The notes: generated from the sequence alone by a model not told the origin. A stretch of DNA of 64,000 nt from Motiliproteus coralliicola (GCF_003345655.1 NZ_QQOH01000001.1:496001-560000); one strand, 5' to 3'; positions 46,480 to 55,736 are shown, numbered from the stretch's first letter. A program made the numbers and translations.

Positions 46480-47994
46480 ATGTGCGGCATTGTCGGTATC
46501 GTTGCTAAAGATCATGTTAATCAGACGTTGTTTGACGCCCTGACCGTGTTACAACATCGTGGCCAGGATGCCGCTGGTATGGTCACCTGTGAAGGAAGCC
46601 GTTTTCACTTGAGAAAGGATAACGGCCTGGTCAATTCGGTGTTCCGGCACCGTCATATGCGCAATCTGGTTGGTAATATGGGGATTGCCCATGTGCGTTA
46701 CCCCACCGCCGGAAGCGCCAGTGCGGCTGAAGCTCAGCCGTTCTATGTGAACTCGCCTTACGGCATTGCGCTGGCCCATAACGGTAACCTGACCAACTCC
46801 TCGGAACTGGCGGAAGATATCTTCCGGACCGATCTCCGCCACATCAACACCAATTCCGATTCTGAGGTGCTGCTCAATACCTTCGCGCATGAGCTGCAAC
46901 GCCTGGGCAAACTGGTCCCAAGCCCGGACGATATCTTCTCGGCGGTTTCCCATGTCCATAGCCGCTGTCGCGGTGGTTATGCGGTCGTGGCGATGATCAC
47001 CGGTTACGGTATCGTTGCTTTCCGTGATCCGTTGGGTATTCGCCCGGTGGTCTACGGTAAGCGTGAAACCGAGCAGGGCACCGAGTACATGGTGGCTTCC
47101 GAGAGCGTTGCGCTTATCTCCTGCGGTTACAAACTGGTTCGTGATCTGGAGCCGGGTGAGGCGATCTATCTCACCCAGGACGGTGAAGTCCATACCCGCC
47201 AGTGTGCTGAAAACACCAAGCTGAGCCCCTGTCTGTTCGAGTTTGTTTACCTGGCTCGTCCCGATTCGATCATCGACGGGATCTCGGTTTATAAAGCGCG
47301 CATGCGTCAAGGTGAGCTGCTGGCCGAGAAGGCTCTTCGAGAACGCCCCGACCATGATATCGATGTTGTGATTCCGATTCCGGAAACCAGCCGGGTGGCG
47401 GCGTTGGAGATGGCGCGTCGTCTTGGCGTTGACTTCCGCGAAGGCTTTATCAAGAACCGTTATATCGGCCGAACCTTCATCATGCCGGGCCAGAAGCAGC
47501 GTGAGAAAACCGTACGTCAGAAACTGACCCCGATCGAGCTCGAGTTCCGCGGCAAGAATGTGCTGCTGGTGGATGATTCCATCGTCCGTGGTACCACATC
47601 GCGCCAGATCGTCGATATGGCCCGTGAAATGGGGGCCAAGAAGGTCTACTTCGCGTCGGCCGCACCGGCCGTTCGTTATCCGAATGTTTACGGTATCGAT
47701 ATGCCTTCGGCCAAAGAGCTGATCGCCCACGACCGTACTGACGAGGAGGTTGGTGAGCTGATCGGTGCCGATTGGATGCTCTATCAGGACCTGTCGGACC
47801 TGATCGAATCGACCCAGTGGGGCAATTCTCCGGTCAAAGAGTTCGACTGTTCGGTCTTCGACGGCAACTATGTCACCGGCGATATCAACAAGAGTTACCT
47901 GGATCGACTGGATGCGGCCCGAAATGATGACGCCAAGAGTGGCAATGTTCAGGCCAACAGCAACGATGCCAACAATTTGCTGGAGAAGATGTAA
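46480..47994 (+). CDS. purF: Amidophosphoribosyltransferase
   Basis: A 504-residue enzyme that commits PRPP to purine synthesis. The ATG at 46480 is chosen because it puts the N-terminal nucleophile Cys at position 2 (MCGIVGI); an upstream in-frame start at 46471 would block it. There is no propeptide. The glutaminase domain shows RGQDAAG; the PRPP site is [14 protein letters not shown] near residue 364. Length fits the E. coli type. A double-hairpin leader precedes it and metZ follows after 49 bp. Confidence 0.96.
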   Translation: MCGIVGIVAKDHVNQTLFDALTVLQHRGQDAAGMVTCEGSRFHLRKDNGLVNSVFRHRHMRNLVGNMGIAHVRYPTAGSASAAEAQPFYVNSPYGIALAHNGNLTNSSELAEDIFRTDLRHINTNSDSEVLLNTFAHELQRLGKLVPSPDDIFSAVSHVHSRCRGGYAVVAMITGYGIVAFRDPLGIRPVVYGKRETEQGTEYMVASESVALISCGYKLVRDLEPGEAIYLTQDGEVHTRQCAENTKLSPCLFEFVYLARPDSIIDGISVYKARMRQGELLAEKALRERPDHDIDVVIPIPETSRVAALEMARRLGVDFREGFIKNRYIGRTFIMPGQKQREKTVRQKLTPIELEFRGKNVLLVDDSIVRGTTSRQIVDMAREMGAKKVYFASAAPAVRYPNVYGIDMPSAKELIAHDRTDEEVGELIGADWMLYQDLSDLIESTQWGNSPVKEFDCSVFDGNYVTGDINKSYLDRLDAARNDDAKSGNVQANSNDANNLLEKM

Positions 47995-48043
47995 TCGCCT
48001 GTTGATGCGATGCCGTTTTCCCAAGCACTGAGTGAGTTATAGC

Positions 48044-49261
48044 ATGAGCAGTAAACCGAAGGCGCCAAGCTCCAGACTGGATTCCGATCTGACCGATGCC
48101 GAACTGGCCACGTTGGCGATTCGTGCCGGCCACCAGCGGACCCCGGAAGGGGAGCACAGTGAGCCGATCTTCCCGACCTCCAGTTTTGTGTTCCATAGTG
48201 CGGCCCAGGCCGCAGCACGGTTTGGTGGTGACGAGGACGGCAACATCTATTCACGCTTCACCAACCCGACCGTACGCCTGTTTGAACAGCGGATCGCGGC
48301 GATGGAGGAGGGCGAGCGAGCGGTTGCCACCTCGTCGGGCATGGCAGCTATTCTTAGTCTGGGCATGGGGCTGCTGAGCCAGGGCGACCATATTGTCTGC
48401 TCCTACAGCGTGTTCGGCTCCACGGTGTCGCTGTTCACCAAGTACTTCTCCAAAGCTGGCATCCGTACCACCTTTGTCGATCCAAGCGATTTGGACGCCT
48501 GGCGTGGAGCGCTGGAGCCCGACACCAAACTGCTGTTTCTAGAGACGCCTTCCAATCCATTGGCGGAGATCGCCGATATCCGTGCGATCTCCGAGATCGC
48601 CCATCAGCATGGCGCGCTGCTGGCGGTTGATAACTGCTTCTGCACCCCGGCGCTGCAAAAGCCGCTGTTGCTGGGTGCCGATATCGTGATCCATTCGGCG
48701 ACCAAGTTCCTCGATGGTCAAGGTCGCTGTATCGGTGGTGTGGTCATCGGTCCCGATGCGTTGATGGAAGAGGTGTTCGGTTTTGTCCGCACCGGTGGAA
48801 CCTGTCTGAGCCCGTTCAATGCCTGGGTCTTTATCAAGGGCCTTGAAACCCTGGAGCTACGTCTGAAGGCGCAGAGCGCCCAGGCAATGGAGCTGGCCCA
48901 GTGGCTGCAGCAGCAGCCTCAGATCGAACGGGTTCACTACAGCGGTCTGGATACCCATCCGCAGCACCAGTTGGCAGCTCAGCAACAGTCGGCCTTTGGT
49001 GCGGTGTTGGCCTTTGAGGTTAAAGGTGGACAAGAGCAGGCCTGGTCCGTCATTGATGGCACCCGGATGATCTCGATTACCGGCAATCTGGGGGACACCA
49101 AGACCACTATCACCCATCCGGCCACCACCACCCATGGCCGCCTGAGTGACGATGAGCGGGCCCAGGCTGGCATCAAGGACAACCTGATCCGGGTTTCGGT
49201 CGGGTTGGAAGCCCTGGACGATATCCGCTCCGATCTGCAGCGGGGCTTGGCAGCGCTCTAA
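48044..49261 (+). CDS. metZ: O-succinylhomoserine sulfhydrylase
   Basis: A 405-residue PLP enzyme of the Cys/Met metabolism family that makes homocysteine from O-succinylhomoserine and sulfide. The PLP lysine is in HSATKFLDGQG near residue 212. YSRFTNPT near residue 70 and the SSGMAAIL segment are typical. The purF-metZ order matches Pseudomonas, supporting MetZ rather than cystathionine gamma-synthase. ATG at 48044 is preferred to the GTG at 48032, since GAGTGAG sits at a suitable distance. Confidence 0.92.
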   Translation: MSSKPKAPSSRLDSDLTDAELATLAIRAGHQRTPEGEHSEPIFPTSSFVFHSAAQAAARFGGDEDGNIYSRFTNPTVRLFEQRIAAMEEGERAVATSSGMAAILSLGMGLLSQGDHIVCSYSVFGSTVSLFTKYFSKAGIRTTFVDPSDLDAWRGALEPDTKLLFLETPSNPLAEIADIRAISEIAHQHGALLAVDNCFCTPALQKPLLLGADIVIHSATKFLDGQGRCIGGVVIGPDALMEEVFGFVRTGGTCLSPFNAWVFIKGLETLELRLKAQSAQAMELAQWLQQQPQIERVHYSGLDTHPQHQLAAQQQSAFGAVLAFEVKGGQEQAWSVIDGTRMISITGNLGDTKTTITHPATTTHGRLSDDERAQAGIKDNLIRVSVGLEALDDIRSDLQRGLAAL

Positions 49262-49385
49262 TCCGTAAGCCAGCTTTCAACAGGCGTGGAACGTTGCCGG
49301 CGGTAATTCAGTAGCGGTTGGCCGATGCTTGGTTCGTTACCAAGATTGGGGTAAGGTTTGGTGAAATGTACATCAAATCATAGGT

Positions 49386-49808
49386 ATGCCGATGCAGAAT
49401 TCAGCGACTCTGAGCGAAGTATTCGAAGGTCTTACGGCACTGTCCAACGGCGCGTTTCCCAAGCAGTGCGGGAGCTGTGGTAAAAGCTATGCCGATCTGG
49501 AGCAGTTGGTAGCCGAAACCAGCACCAGTGAGGATGGCAGCGGCCTGAAGCAGGTGGGTAGCTTCTCACCCCAGGTCGAGGTGGAGCGAATCTGTAGCTG
49601 TGGTCAGCTGTTGACAGAAACCTTCGGAGATCGGCGCTCAAGTGGCGAGGTTGGTGCCCAGCGGCGAGCACTGTTTGATCGTCTGCTGAGTTTGCTGATC
49701 GAAGGGGGGATGCCGACGACGATGGCCAAGAAAGAGCTGATCAAGGTGATGAAGGGGCAGCCCAGTGAGTTGCTCAACCGCGATCAGTTGGCGCGTTTCT
49801 TTTCTTAA
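49386..49808 (+). CDS. Small conserved-type protein with zinc-ribbon-like cysteines
   Basis: A 140-residue protein I cannot assign. It has CGSCGKSY near residue 28 and CSCG near 70, four to five cysteines spaced like a zinc ribbon. The C-terminal half is helical, with a basic KKELIKVMKG segment. No signal or membrane helix is visible. An in-frame ATG at 49392 is an equally good start. It stands alone between metZ and an AhpD-like gene, and a good terminator follows it. It could be a small metal- or nucleic-acid-binding protein. Confidence 0.7.
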   Translation: MPMQNSATLSEVFEGLTALSNGAFPKQCGSCGKSYADLEQLVAETSTSEDGSGLKQVGSFSPQVEVERICSCGQLLTETFGDRRSSGEVGAQRRALFDRLLSLLIEGGMPTTMAKKELIKVMKGQPSELLNRDQLARFFS

Positions 49809-49833
49809 AGACTCGGGCATTTCCTAGTTAATA

Positions 49834-49857
49834 AAGCACGCTTCGGCGTGCTTTTTT
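49834..49857 (+). terminator. Rho-independent terminator after the 49386 gene
   Basis: AAGCACGC, a TTCG tetraloop and GCGTGCTT, followed by T residues, 26 bp after the stop codon. Confidence 0.9.
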
Positions 49858-50016
49858 GTTTATAGCTTGCCGATCAATAAAGTAAATTAGAACAGACTGA
49901 AACAATCCCACTCTTGTTGCGTCTATCGCCGACTCATTTGCACTAATGGTCGTAATAACGGCATTGGTGCATCACTTCAGCTGCAATCAAGACCCTAGCA
50001 ATTCAGGACATCAAGG

Positions 50017-50598
50017 ATGCATGTACAAGACAAACCCTTAAATCGTTATCCGATCTGGCTGAAACCGTTCTTTTGGAGCCAGCAGCGACGCTATGGTGAG
50101 GTGCTGAAACCCGGCCTGCTATGGGCGAGAGTCCCGAAGTTGTTCGCGGCTGTTGCGGCGCTCTACGGTGTGCTGGATCGGAAAAGCTCACCGCTCAGTC
50201 CGGCGCTACGGTCGTTGATTACCGTGCGGGTTTCGCAGATCAATCACTGCGCCTTCTGTGTCGATATCAATGCCGCTACCTTGATCAAACGGGCCGGCAC
50301 CGAAGCGAAGGCCCAGGCCCTGTCAGATTGGCAGAACAGCGATCTGTTTGATGAGTTGGAGCGGGCCGTATTGGCCTATACCGATGCGATGACCTACAGC
50401 GACCAGCAGGTAGACGGTGAATTGGTCGGGCGGCTGAGAGTCTATTTTGACGAGGATCAGTTGGTTGAATTAACCGGTTTAATCGCGTTTCAGAATCTAT
50501 CCAGTAAGTTCAACAGTGCATTGGATGTGGCTCCGCAAGGATTTTGCTCGGTGCCGGTTGATTACGAGGTTTCGGTGCCGTCGGAGCACAAATCCTGA
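50017..50598 (+). CDS. Carboxymuconolactone decarboxylase/AhpD-like protein
   Basis: A 193-residue helical protein of the CMD superfamily. The redox motif is HCAFCVD near residue 77-83: two cysteines two residues apart, the AhpD-type pair, in NHCAFCVDINAATL. This suggests peroxidase-like or other thiol redox activity rather than lactone decarboxylation. It lies 129 bp before a DUF547 gene and about 1 kb before an ECF sigma factor, so it may be part of a stress-response group. The 207 bp upstream contain no gene that I can see. Confidence 0.83.
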   Translation: MHVQDKPLNRYPIWLKPFFWSQQRRYGEVLKPGLLWARVPKLFAAVAALYGVLDRKSSPLSPALRSLITVRVSQINHCAFCVDINAATLIKRAGTEAKAQALSDWQNSDLFDELERAVLAYTDAMTYSDQQVDGELVGRLRVYFDEDQLVELTGLIAFQNLSSKFNSALDVAPQGFCSVPVDYEVSVPSEHKS

Positions 50599-50727
50599 TC
50601 TCAACCGACCTCCTAACGAATCTTGTTGGCGGTGCCCGTGCGTCCTGTGTAGAACCTTGTTGATCTGGTCGGCGTAACAAAGCTGGTTTCGGTGCATCAA
50701 TGGCTGAAGTTACAACCGGAGGACACC

Positions 50728-51486
50728 GTGAAACGACTCTTTCTGATATCTGCAACACTGGCGGGGCTGCTGTTTTTAGGCCAGATTCGGCCTGCGTTGG
50801 CGGAAGAGCCCGACTGGCATCTTTACCAACAGCTGTTGGATCAACATTTAAGCCACCAGAGCGAGCAAGGGATCGATCTGACCTGGCTCGACTACCCGGC
50901 GGTTAAAGCAGATCCTCGCTTTGCTCAGTTAGTCCAGCAGTTGGCCGAGTTCGATCCGGAGCGGCTGGAAGGCCGCCAAGAACAACTGGCGTTCTACATC
51001 AATGCTTACAATATTCTCGCCATCAACGTTGTGGTGCAGAACTGGCCGTTGCAAAGCATCAAAGACGCCAGCCCCTGGTACAAGTCGGTATGGAAGATCG
51101 ACGCAGGTCAGTTGGGTGGAGAGAGAGTCAGCCTGGATCATGTTGAGCATCAGGTATTGCGACCATTGGGTGAGCCCAGGATCCATTTCGCTATTGTTTG
51201 CGCCTCCCTGAGCTGTCCGGACCTGCGATCCGAACCCTACAGTGCCGAACGGTTGGAGCACCAGCTCGACGATCAACTGCAGCAGTTTTTGGCCAACCCG
51301 ACCAAAGGCCTGGTCAGAAACGAACAGGGACTCAAAGTATCGAAGATCTTTGACTGGTTTGAAGAGGATTTCGGCGGCGAAGCGGCATTGACGGCTTGGT
51401 TGGCCGAGCGGTTGGAGGCAGAGGAGCAGCCGATCAACGGCTATCTGGAATACAACTGGTCGCTGAACGGCACGACCGAACCCTGA
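50728..51486 (+). CDS. Exported DUF547-domain protein
   Basis: A 252-residue protein with a signal peptide (about 1-24, ending ALA) and a DUF547 domain. Segments seen are FYINAYNILAI near residue 85 and the HFAIVCASLSCPDLR stretch near 155. DUF547 proteins are periplasmic or lipid-linked and their biochemical role is unknown. A GTG at 50728 with GGAGG five bases upstream is chosen; an upstream in-frame ATG at 50692 would place 12 polar residues before the signal. The gene lies between an AhpD-like gene and an ECF sigma factor. Confidence 0.85.
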   Translation: MKRLFLISATLAGLLFLGQIRPALAEEPDWHLYQQLLDQHLSHQSEQGIDLTWLDYPAVKADPRFAQLVQQLAEFDPERLEGRQEQLAFYINAYNILAINVVVQNWPLQSIKDASPWYKSVWKIDAGQLGGERVSLDHVEHQVLRPLGEPRIHFAIVCASLSCPDLRSEPYSAERLEHQLDDQLQQFLANPTKGLVRNEQGLKVSKIFDWFEEDFGGEAALTAWLAERLEAEEQPINGYLEYNWSLNGTTEP

Positions 51487-51600
51487 TCTCGGTGGCGGAG
51501 GATTGAGCCTCTGCCAATCAAAGACAGGCGGTGCTAACTGGACGGGGCTTACTCTGGATTGTTACAGTTCGTTCACCATTAACTGCGTGAATTCAAATGG

Positions 51601-52236
51601 ATGAGCGATAACAACAGTCCCAAGCCCTACCAGCTGCTTGAAGCCGAGTTGCTGCCGAAGCTTCGACAAGGTGACAAGCAGAGTCTAAATCGTCTGGTCG
51701 AAGCCTATTACGGTCCGATGCGGGCGTTGGCCCGATCTATTGTGGGTGACTCGATCGCCGACGAAGTGGTCCAGGAGGCCTGGTTTTCGGTCTACAAGGC
51801 ATTACCGAAATTTGAAGGCCGCTCCAGCCTGAAGACCTGGATCCTGCGGATCACCGCCAACGAGGCTAAAACCCGACTGCGGCGTGAGTCTCGGCAGGTA
51901 TCGCTCGAAGCGATCAGCGGCGGTGAAACCGATCTGCTGCCAGGGCGCTTCCAGGATGATGGGCATTGGGCCGTACCGCCCAGTTCCTGGCACGACGAGA
52001 GTCCCGATGCGCTGCTGACCAATCAGGAGATGGGTGACTGTATCGAGTGGACCTTGGGAAGGCTGCCCGAGAACCAACAGGCTGTCTTTAAGCTAAAAGA
52101 GCTCGAAGATCACAGCTTCGATGAGATCTGTAATATTCTCGAAATCAGTGCATCTAATGCACGAGTTTTACTACACCGGGCGCGAGTTAGCCTGTACGGT
52201 AAAATTGAACACTTCCAGGAGAGCGGCGAATGCTGA
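51601..52236 (+). CDS. ECF-type RNA polymerase sigma factor
   Basis: A 211-residue sigma factor with region 2 (about 20-95, with DEVVQEAWFSVY and the FEGRSSLKTWILRI promoter-melting segment) and region 4 (about 145-200, with LPENQQAVF and a helix-turn-helix). It should direct RNA polymerase to a small stress regulon. The anti-sigma gene overlaps it by 7 bp. The ribosome site is weak. I see no obvious matching autoregulatory promoter. Confidence 0.92.
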   Translation: MSDNNSPKPYQLLEAELLPKLRQGDKQSLNRLVEAYYGPMRALARSIVGDSIADEVVQEAWFSVYKALPKFEGRSSLKTWILRITANEAKTRLRRESRQVSLEAISGGETDLLPGRFQDDGHWAVPPSSWHDESPDALLTNQEMGDCIEWTLGRLPENQQAVFKLKELEDHSFDEICNILEISASNARVLLHRARVSLYGKIEHFQESGEC

Positions 52237-52454
52237 AGTGCAAGGACATTGTCGATCAGGCCAGTGACTACCGTGAACGCGAAATGTCTTTCGGTCAGCG
52301 CCTACAGTATCGAATGCACCTGCTGCTCTGTCATCACTGCCGCACCTTTTCTCGACAGTTCAACGCCAGCGTCGCGATGCTAAAGCGTCTGCGCAAGCGC
52401 GAAGATCATCAAGAGCAGATCGAAGAGACCAAGCGCAAATTGGAAAATTTGTAG
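52230..52454 (+). CDS. Small zinc-type anti-sigma factor (ZAS/zf-HC2-like)
   Basis: A 74-residue protein with His30-x3-Cys34-x2-Cys37 (HLLLCHHC), the core of zinc-containing anti-sigma domains, and an N-terminal Cys4. There is no membrane helix, so it would be a soluble regulator that could release its sigma factor after thiol oxidation, as RsrA-type proteins do. It overlaps the sigma gene by 7 bp, which favours equal production. Redox control is an inference from the motif. Confidence 0.87.
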   Translation: MLKCKDIVDQASDYREREMSFGQRLQYRMHLLLCHHCRTFSRQFNASVAMLKRLRKREDHQEQIEETKRKLENL

Positions 52455-52523
52455 CGCCTCTGTTTTTGTTATAAAACAGCACAACTCTTAATTGCCGTTA
52501 CTAGCAATCGTTAATCAATTTCT

Positions 52524-52595
52524 GTGTCAGTACCGACACGGCCGCCAGTTGTTCTCCGGTCTTTACCGGGGCATCTGCGAGCGGACTGTCCGCTC
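52524..52595 (+). other. Structured leader with three tandem hairpins before the hemerythrin gene
   Basis: Three stem-loops lie in 72 nt: GTGTC/GACAC (52524-52539), CTCCGGT/ACCGGGG with one G-T pair (52554-52571) and GAGCGGA/TCCGCTC (52579-52595). None has a T run. The region is in the 180-bp gap after the anti-sigma gene. I recognise no known riboswitch family. Confidence 0.45.
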
Positions 52596-52637
52596 AAGCT
52601 TAGCTGTACCCGTTCCAGGCGTGATAAAGGATTCGTG

Positions 52638-53192
52638 ATGAAAGAGATCATGACAGGGTTGTATCAGGATCATCAACATATCGGCAGATTGTTGACCATA
52701 TTGCAGAACAAGCTGGCGACGTTGGAGCTTGGCTCAAGGCCCAATTTTCAGCTGATGTCCGACGTGCTTGACTACCTTGAAGACTATGGCGATGGCTATC
52801 ACCACCCTCGAGAAGATCTGCTGTTCGGTTATATCCGCCACCATCATCATGAGTGTGAGTCTCTGGTCAATCAGGCGGATAATGAGCATCAGGAGTTGGC
52901 GCGTTTAACCCGAGCGCTGCGGGAGTCGGTGGATCAGGTGCTGCTGGATGCGCCTTTTTCGTTACAGGATTTCTGCAAGCGCCTGGCCCGTTATATAGAT
53001 ACCCAGCGGCGCCATCTGAGTTTCGAAGAGCAGCGACTGTTTCCTTTGATTGAGCAATATATGACGATGGATAACTGGCAGGATTTCAGCGAAAAAGCAC
53101 CTTATCGGCATGATCCGCTGGAGGCGGAAAACCGCAGTCAGAACTATCAGCAACTGGCCAATGCGCTGATCGAAGACCTCGCTGATGGTTGA
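52638..53192 (+). CDS. Hemerythrin HHE-domain protein
   Basis: A 184-residue helical protein of the hemerythrin-like cation-binding family. Likely diiron ligands are His12 or His14, His55 and Glu59, His84, His126 and Glu130 (HLSFE). It differs from the bacteriohemerythrin at 4762 in spacing and length. Candidate roles are O2, NO or iron sensing or iron-centre repair; none is shown. The ATG at 52638 is preferred, since the in-frame upstream extension runs through the hairpin leader and is not conserved-looking. It overlaps the PilZ gene by 8 bp, suggesting joint translation. Confidence 0.83.
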   Translation: MKEIMTGLYQDHQHIGRLLTILQNKLATLELGSRPNFQLMSDVLDYLEDYGDGYHHPREDLLFGYIRHHHHECESLVNQADNEHQELARLTRALRESVDQVLLDAPFSLQDFCKRLARYIDTQRRHLSFEEQRLFPLIEQYMTMDNWQDFSEKAPYRHDPLEAENRSQNYQQLANALIEDLADG

Positions 53193-53640
53193 GCAGTTCC
53201 CCGAGGGTTCCGATCAACGCCGCTCGTTCCGTTACCCGGTGGCTTTGCAGGCGCTGGTCATCAATGAGCAGCAGGATCAGAGCCCGGCCTTGGTGACCAA
53301 TATCTCCCGAGACGGCTTGAGGCTGGAGGGAGACCGGCTGTTGGTCGAGCAGGTATTTCCCAATTATCGACAGCATCGGGGCCTGAGGCAGCAGCAGCTA
53401 GAGCTGCATATGGCACTGAATGAAGGCCAGGCGCTCAGCACCGACAATGCTATCAGGCTGGTCTGCACCAGTGTGTACGTTCTGCGTTTGACGAAGAAGC
53501 GCTACCAGATCGGTGTCTGTTTTCGCCATATCGACGAGGATTACCGGTCCAAATTGGAGCAGTTGATTGCCCAGCTGGAGGCGGTCCATACCCTGGAAGA
53601 AATTCGGCAGAGTCGACACCCGTCGTCGGAAAATAGCTAA
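53185..53640 (+). CDS. PilZ-domain c-di-GMP-binding protein
   Basis: A 151-residue PilZ protein. Both c-di-GMP motifs are present: RRSFR at 12-16 (RxxxR) and NISRDG at 39-44 (D/NxSxxG). A second half with beta strands ends in a short helix. It should bind c-di-GMP and pass the signal to a partner. The gene overlaps the hemerythrin gene by 8 bp and converges on a diguanylate cyclase gene ending at 53711. Confidence 0.9.
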   Translation: MVEQFPEGSDQRRSFRYPVALQALVINEQQDQSPALVTNISRDGLRLEGDRLLVEQVFPNYRQHRGLRQQQLELHMALNEGQALSTDNAIRLVCTSVYVLRLTKKRYQIGVCFRHIDEDYRSKLEQLIAQLEAVHTLEEIRQSRHPSSENS

Positions 53641-53710
53641 ACAGCGCCGGTAATTAACGGCTGAACAGACGGGGTGAGTGGGCAAAGGCAGTTGGCACCG
53701 TCACGGCCTG

Positions 53711-54892
53711 TCAGCTGGGTAATGAAGCCACCTGACTATCGCCGGGCTCGGCCGCTTGCGCGGGGCTTTGGGGCATCAGTTCTTGTTGCTCAGGCTCGGG
53801 TCGTATCGGGCAGTAGCAGACCTGGTCACGCCCCTGGGCTTTGGATTGGTACACCCCTTTGTCCGCCGAGGCGACCAACAGCTCGGCCAGATCATTCAAA
53901 TTCTGAGGGTCCAAGTCATGTTCGGAGCAGGTGGAGGCGCCGATCGACAGGGTGATCCCGAACTGTTTCCCATTATCCGCGACAAAGGCCTGAGCGCTGA
54001 TGGCCCGGCGGATATTTTCAGCTATCTGCATCGCCTGGGCAGCTTCACACCCCGGTAGCAGCACGGCAAACTCTTCGCCACCGTAGCGGGCAATGAAGTC
54101 GGTCTTTCGCAGCTGATCCTTGATGGTTTGGGCACTGCCGCGCAGCACTCTGTCACCGGTAGGGTGACCATAGCCATCATTGATTTTTTTGAAGAAATCC
54201 AGGTCGATAAACAGGCAGCTCAGCGGGTGCCGGCTTCGACAGGCCCGTGACATCTCCCGGGCAAGTTCATGGTTGAACGAGCGTCGGTTATGCACCTTGG
54301 TCAGCATGTCGATCATGCTTAGCCGCCGCAAGGTTTCCTGGCTGATACAGTTTTCGATACAGACCGCTATGACCGAGGCGAGATGGTTGATGTAATCGGT
54401 GGCTACATTGGGGTTATAGCGACTGGGGTCGACACTGCCCAGATGCAGACTGCCGATAATGACATTCTGGCGGACCAACGGCAGCAGGGCTGCACTACCG
54501 ATTCGACTTCCAGGCCCGAAGCTGGCTTCGGTTAATTGATCACTGTGGCAACCGAGACGCGGCAAAACCGGTTCGTCATAGAGTTCCCGCAACTCGCGGT
54601 AGTCTTCGGTAAAGGCCAAACAGTTGTCGCCACGGGGCGGGTTGTAGTCGGGGATCAGATCGCGGGCGGCGTGTTCGGGGTCGAACAGCAGCAGCCGGAC
54701 ATCGTCGAGACGGAAATACTCGCGCAGTGTGATCAACAGCATGTCGAGCAGATCCGCGAGCGAATTACACGACAGCAGACGAAGCTCAATTTCTTGAAAC
54801 GTATGCAGAATATCGCGGTTACGCTCGGCTTTGCTGATCATGACATGCAAAGTGCGTTTGAGGCTGCGATTTTCGGTTTCGAGTGGATTCAT
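53711..54892 (-). CDS. GAF-like/GGDEF diguanylate cyclase
   Basis: A 393-residue protein with an N-terminal coiled coil, a GAF/DUF484-like sensor domain (about 30-185) and a C-terminal GGDEF domain (about 190-355). The active site is GGEEF at 271-275, and an RxxD inhibitory site (RKTD, 262-265) sits five residues before it. It should make c-di-GMP with product feedback. The tail is Pro/Gln-rich. ATG at 54892 is used; a TTG at 54907 is possible. It is cytoplasmic, with no membrane helix. Confidence 0.9.
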   Translation of the reverse strand: MNPLETENRSLKRTLHVMISKAERNRDILHTFQEIELRLLSCNSLADLLDMLLITLREYFRLDDVRLLLFDPEHAARDLIPDYNPPRGDNCLAFTEDYRELRELYDEPVLPRLGCHSDQLTEASFGPGSRIGSAALLPLVRQNVIIGSLHLGSVDPSRYNPNVATDYINHLASVIAVCIENCISQETLRRLSMIDMLTKVHNRRSFNHELAREMSRACRSRHPLSCLFIDLDFFKKINDGYGHPTGDRVLRGSAQTIKDQLRKTDFIARYGGEEFAVLLPGCEAAQAMQIAENIRRAISAQAFVADNGKQFGITLSIGASTCSEHDLDPQNLNDLAELLVASADKGVYQSKAQGRDQVCYCPIRPEPEQQELMPQSPAQAAEPGDSQVASLPS

Positions 54893-55030
54893 GGCCGACT
54901 TCGTCAAACGTTCAGTTGGACCATAACACTCTGATATCTATCTGCCTAGCCGGGAGATAGATATCCGAATTACGACGCTGATACAGATCATCTTATGATC
55001 AAACAGTCGTATGAAACGAGGTTGTTAAAT

Positions 55031-55642
55031 TCAACCTTGTTGGCTTGCCAGTACCCGTTCAACCGTATCAACGATCGCCTGGGTTTGGGGATCCACTTCG
55101 ATGTTGACCATTTCGCCCTGCTGGCGAACTCCCAGGTTGGTACGTGCCAGTGTTTCTGGAATCAGATTGACGCAGAAGCGATTCTGGTCAACTTCACCGA
55201 TCGTCAAGCTGATGCCATCAATTCCGATATAGCCTTTGGTGAACAGGTACTTGCTCAAGTGGGCCGGTAGTTCGAACCAAACCTGGCGGTTATTGGGGCT
55301 GTCGATAATCTGGCTGATGACGGCGGTGCAGATGATGTGGCCCGACATCGAGTGACCGCCGATCTCATCCCCGAAGCGGGCCGCGCGCTCTACATTGACC
55401 CGGTCGCCGACGGAGACTGATCCCAGGTTGGTGAGATTCAGCGTGGCCTGCATCAGATCGAAACTGACCTGTTCGCCATCAATCCGTGTGACCGTCAGGC
55501 AGCAGCCGTTATGGGCTACCGAGGCGCCTATACTGAGGCCGTCACGCATGACTGAGTCCAGCACCAGCGTGTGAGTTTGAAAGTCCTGTCGCTTGTCGAT
55601 AGCGACGACTTCGGCGGTGCCGTGGACGATTCCGGTGAACAC
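55031..55642 (-). CDS. ribE: Riboflavin synthase, E. coli type
   Basis: A 203-residue enzyme that dismutates two lumazines to riboflavin. Two lumazine-binding repeats begin [12 protein letters not shown] and, after about 95 residues, around MSGHIICTA. The N-terminal [13 protein letters not shown] and FDLMQATL stretch match the E. coli enzyme closely, unlike the common RibE of Pseudomonas operons. It starts with GTG at 55642, with AAGGAG before it. It stands alone here, not with ribBAH genes, and no FMN riboswitch is recognisable. A second copy elsewhere is possible. Confidence 0.9.
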   Translation of the reverse strand: MFTGIVHGTAEVVAIDKRQDFQTHTLVLDSVMRDGLSIGASVAHNGCCLTVTRIDGEQVSFDLMQATLNLTNLGSVSVGDRVNVERAARFGDEIGGHSMSGHIICTAVISQIIDSPNNRQVWFELPAHLSKYLFTKGYIGIDGISLTIGEVDQNRFCVNLIPETLARTNLGVRQQGEMVNIEVDPQTQAIVDTVERVLASQQG

Positions 55643-55736
55643 GTTGTTCGCTCCTTATCTAATCGATTGCTATGCTGAGATGCAGCGGCTTATTGTATCG
55701 AAACCATCGCCGCAAGCCAGATACGGTAACAAAATC

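Noticed and set aside
46549-48024. 491-codon open frame antisense to purF
   Set aside because: purF is well supported on the plus strand and the antisense protein matches no known family; it is a shadow caused by codon bias.
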